Of a stretch of 15,648 bases of DNA, positions 13,793 to 15,648 are shown piece by piece. The stretch's first letter is position 1. Every line of letters begins with the position of its first letter. A model generated the notes under the pieces. It saw only the letters and a list, made by a program, of their open reading frames with translations. It searched no databases and had not been told where the DNA came from. Source of the stretch: Chrysochromulina tobinii. Taxonomy: Eukaryota > Haptophyta > Prymnesiales > Chrysochromulinaceae. The DNA lies in NCBI GenBank assembly GCA_001275005.1, contig JWZX01000102.1, positions 1-15,648 of the forward strand, given 5' to 3'. The position numbers were made by a program, and so were the translations under genes.

Positions 13793-15070
13793 ATGATTGC
13801 TTTCATCTTCACCGTCATCTGCGCGCTTGCGAGCGCGCAGCCTCAGCACCGCACTGCTCCCACGTTCGAGATCAACCTCGATAAGCCGCCCGAGCAGCGC
13901 TTCAGTGTGATCTTCGACCCGGCCGCCGGCTTCAATGAGACCGTGTGGGAATTCTACAACATGTACTTTGCGAACAACGAGCGGCTCAAGGAGGCGCTGT
14001 ATCACCTCGTCGCCACGCGCGGCGAGGAGGTGCCCGAGATGCAGGGCGAGATCCGTGGGCTTGCCATGGGCTCGAAGCTTCCGCTTCCTTTCGTCCAGGG
14101 CATCCAGATGCTGTACGAGCTGCAGACGGTCATGGTGCCAATCGTAAACGTGTCGCGGCTGCCCAAAAGGCTCGTGAGCACACTCAACTACACGTTCGAG
14201 CGTGAGACGGCGCCGCCCGAGTGGGCGGCGCTCTCGCAGATCCCGTGGCGCGGGCCGGGCTGCACGGGGATCATCGCAACCAACACTCTCGACGGCACGG
14301 TCTCGCATGCACGCAACCTCGACTTCATGCCGCACCGGATCATGAGCCGGCTTGTGTACACGGGGATCTTCACGCGCAACGGCACCGAGCTGTACCGCTC
14401 GCAGATGGTCGCGGGCTACGTGCAGGCCATCACAGGCATGCGTCGCGGCCCCAACGGCTTTGGGCTCGAGCGCAACACCCGCTACACAGACCATCCAGGC
14501 GGCTTCGAGCAGGCGTTGAGCAACCTCAAGGCAGGCCGCTTGCTCAACGGCTGGCAGTTACGCCAGACGCTCGAGGCGTGCGCGACATACGAGTGCGCGC
14601 TCGATCGCCTGTCCACCGTCCCATACGCCTCGACCGAGTATACGATCCTCTCTGGCGTGCGTAAAGGCGCCATCCTCTCGCGTTCACCGGATTACGTCGC
14701 GTACAAGCAGACGCTCGGAATCCCTGCCGATACGCAGCCAGCATCCTACATCATCATGACGAACTTCGACTTTTTCTACCACGACATCCGCGAGTGGTTC
14801 GACCCGACCGGTGGCGAAATGTTCAGGCCTCGCCGGCTCGTCGCGCAGGGCCTGCTCAATGCAACGCTCGCGTCAGGCCGAGCCCTCACCCCCAAAGTAC
14901 TCTTTGACGTCATCAACGCGGAGGGCGTCCTCGCGGGCGGCAACGACAGTGAGGGCGGGGGCGACGGCACCATCTTCCAGGCGCTCATCAACGTCGAGCT
15001 CGATCTGTGGAATGTTTCCATCCCCGTGCTCAAGCACCGCCGTCGCGACGACGCCCGCGCTGCATCGTGA
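13793..15070 (+). CDS. Acid ceramidase / N-acylethanolamine acid amidase-like Ntn hydrolase
   Basis: Predicted lysosomal or secreted N-terminal-nucleophile amidase that cleaves the amide bond of ceramides or N-acylethanolamines, releasing a fatty acid. The first ATG (13793) starts a textbook signal peptide, MIAFIFTVICALASA, with likely cleavage before Gln16. The short N-terminal region (INLDKPPEQR, then GEIRGLAMG) matches the family's alpha-subunit pattern. GPGCTGII gives Cys157, the expected nucleophile exposed by autocleavage. Further active-site equivalents are Arg174 and Asp177 (HARNLDF), Asn324 (MTNFDFF) and an Arg in RPRR at 345-348. Their spacing is close to the animal enzymes. Several N-glycosylation sequons fit a lysosomal route. 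Length is 425 residues, slightly longer than animal homologues. Acid ceramidase and NAAA cannot be told apart from sequence alone. Upstream in-frame codons start only at TTG 13748. Confidence 0.9.
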   Translation: MIAFIFTVICALASAQPQHRTAPTFEINLDKPPEQRFSVIFDPAAGFNETVWEFYNMYFANNERLKEALYHLVATRGEEVPEMQGEIRGLAMGSKLPLPFVQGIQMLYELQTVMVPIVNVSRLPKRLVSTLNYTFERETAPPEWAALSQIPWRGPGCTGIIATNTLDGTVSHARNLDFMPHRIMSRLVYTGIFTRNGTELYRSQMVAGYVQAITGMRRGPNGFGLERNTRYTDHPGGFEQALSNLKAGRLLNGWQLRQTLEACATYECALDRLSTVPYASTEYTILSGVRKGAILSRSPDYVAYKQTLGIPADTQPASYIIMTNFDFFYHDIREWFDPTGGEMFRPRRLVAQGLLNATLASGRALTPKVLFDVINAEGVLAGGNDSEGGGDGTIFQALINVELDLWNVSIPVLKHRRRDDARAAS

Positions 15071-15560
15071 ATCCGTGACCGAATCGCCTCTAAGCGTGTC
15101 TAGGCGTGTACGCTTTACGCGCTAACGTGGTCCTAGTTCGTGTTCCGAGATTCACCTAGAGCTCCTCCTGAGAGCGCGCTACCCGGGATCGATTAGATGA
15201 ATTTAACAACTTGACGGATGAAGCGGCATCTGGGGATCTGCGATCGCCGCGCCGGATCGCGACGCTCCCCGGCGCTCGCCCGGCCGCGCGGGGTCCGGGG
15301 ACGCTCATGGCTCAACTACAACTTCGGATGCCACGCTCGTGGTGTGAATCATAATTTGACGTTTTCGCAAGCTGCTATAAGGATATGGTCCGGTCTAACT
15401 ACACCGCACAGCCTCAGGCTGTCCGACACCGACTCCGTGCTCTGGCACACATCAGCACGATCGCACGCAATCGCGTATATCGGCCGTTACACATCACACA
15501 TGCGACACGCTTTGCCCAGAGCGCCGCTTGCGCTCTCAAGCCATCTCGCGGACGAGATGT
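15071..15560. other. Convergent spacer after the acid amidase gene
   Basis: This 490-bp gap holds the 3' ends of the acid amidase gene and the minus-strand gene at the window edge. A GC-rich block at about 15230-15306 has CCCCGG/CCGGGG arms (15267-15272 with 15295-15300) flanked by ACGCTC direct repeats. A hairpin AGAGCGC/GCGCTCT lies at 15518-15536. I looked for tRNA-like A and B boxes and found none. Confidence 0.55.
15518..15536 (-). terminator. Hairpin just downstream of the right-edge gene
   Basis: Stem AGAGCGC (15518-15524) pairs with GCGCTCT (15530-15536) around a 5-nt loop. It lies 24 nt beyond the TAA of the minus-strand gene. The same stem sequence forms the first hairpin of the 5910-5999 group. 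A 3'-end role is only a guess. Confidence 0.3.
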
Positions 15561-15648
15561 TTAGAAGATGGTGGGGGGGGCGGCGCCGCCGAGGCCGCCG
15601 GTCGGGTAGAGGGCGTCGACGCCGAGGAGCTCGTGGACGAGGCAGCCG
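15561..15648 (-). CDS. 3' end of an unidentified minus-strand gene
   Basis: The last 28 codons before a TAA (complement of 15561-15563) read GCLVHELLGVDALYPTGGLG followed by GAAPPTIF. Nearly every codon ends in G or C, as in the confirmed genes of this window, while the competing minus-strand frame reads as an Arg/Pro-rich shadow. No family can be named from so short a piece. It is the only coding region here with a TAA stop. The gene continues beyond the window. Confidence 0.5.
   Translation of the reverse strand, partial: GCLVHELLGVDALYPTGGLGGAAPPTIF

Noticed and set aside
15071-15560. Possible tRNA or other classical RNA gene in the spacer
   Set aside because: No A-box/B-box pair, cloverleaf or conserved anticodon arm could be traced by eye.

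Overview
The window reads as nuclear DNA of a GC-rich unicellular eukaryotic alga, most plausibly a haptophyte or a similar secondary-plastid alga. The reasons are Ser-Pro-Pro-Pro-type extracellular linkers, a temptin-type domain, a P-class pentatricopeptide (PPR) protein, a eukaryotic sterol reductase, a lysosomal-type acid amidase with a classic signal peptide, strong G/C bias at third codon positions, no operons and no Shine-Dalgarno logic. The lineage call is inference from protein style, not from a marker gene. All six complete genes, and the 3' end of the first partial gene, read as single uninterrupted frames ending in TGA.

Layout from left to right: (1) positions 3-743, plus strand, the 3' end of a gene whose product has a proline-rich ectodomain linker, one membrane helix and a tail; (2) 927-3392, plus, a membrane-anchored multicopper oxidase with an N-terminal temptin domain; (3) 3740-5524, minus, a membrane-anchored helical-repeat/SET-domain protein carrying a 12-bp minisatellite inside its SET domain; (4) 6354-8054, plus, a Delta24-sterol reductase (DHCR24/DWF1); (5) 8726-10591, plus, a glycosyltransferase-like protein with a ShK-type six-cysteine module inserted in it; (6) 10909-13605, minus, a P-class PPR protein with a long low-complexity tail; (7) 13793-15070, plus, an acid ceramidase/N-acylethanolamine acid amidase-like Ntn hydrolase; (8) 15561-15648, minus, the last 28 codons of an unidentified gene.

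Genes 2/3, 5/6 and 7/8 are convergent. Genes 3/4 and 6/7 are divergent, and the second pair shares only 187 bp between ATGs. Genes 4 and 5 are in tandem. Nothing suggests one pathway for the whole window. Two genes act in lipid metabolism (sterol side-chain reduction; ceramide or N-acyl-amide hydrolysis) and several encode secretory-route or membrane products. Gaps between genes hold dense short palindromes and hairpins, a recurring ACCGGTA motif on both sides of the sterol reductase, a four-run G tract next to a GC-alternating tract, and simple repeats. I saw no tRNA, rRNA, CRISPR, transposase or viral gene. I do not see a clearly new multi-gene system; the most unusual items are the domain combinations in genes 2, 3 and 5.
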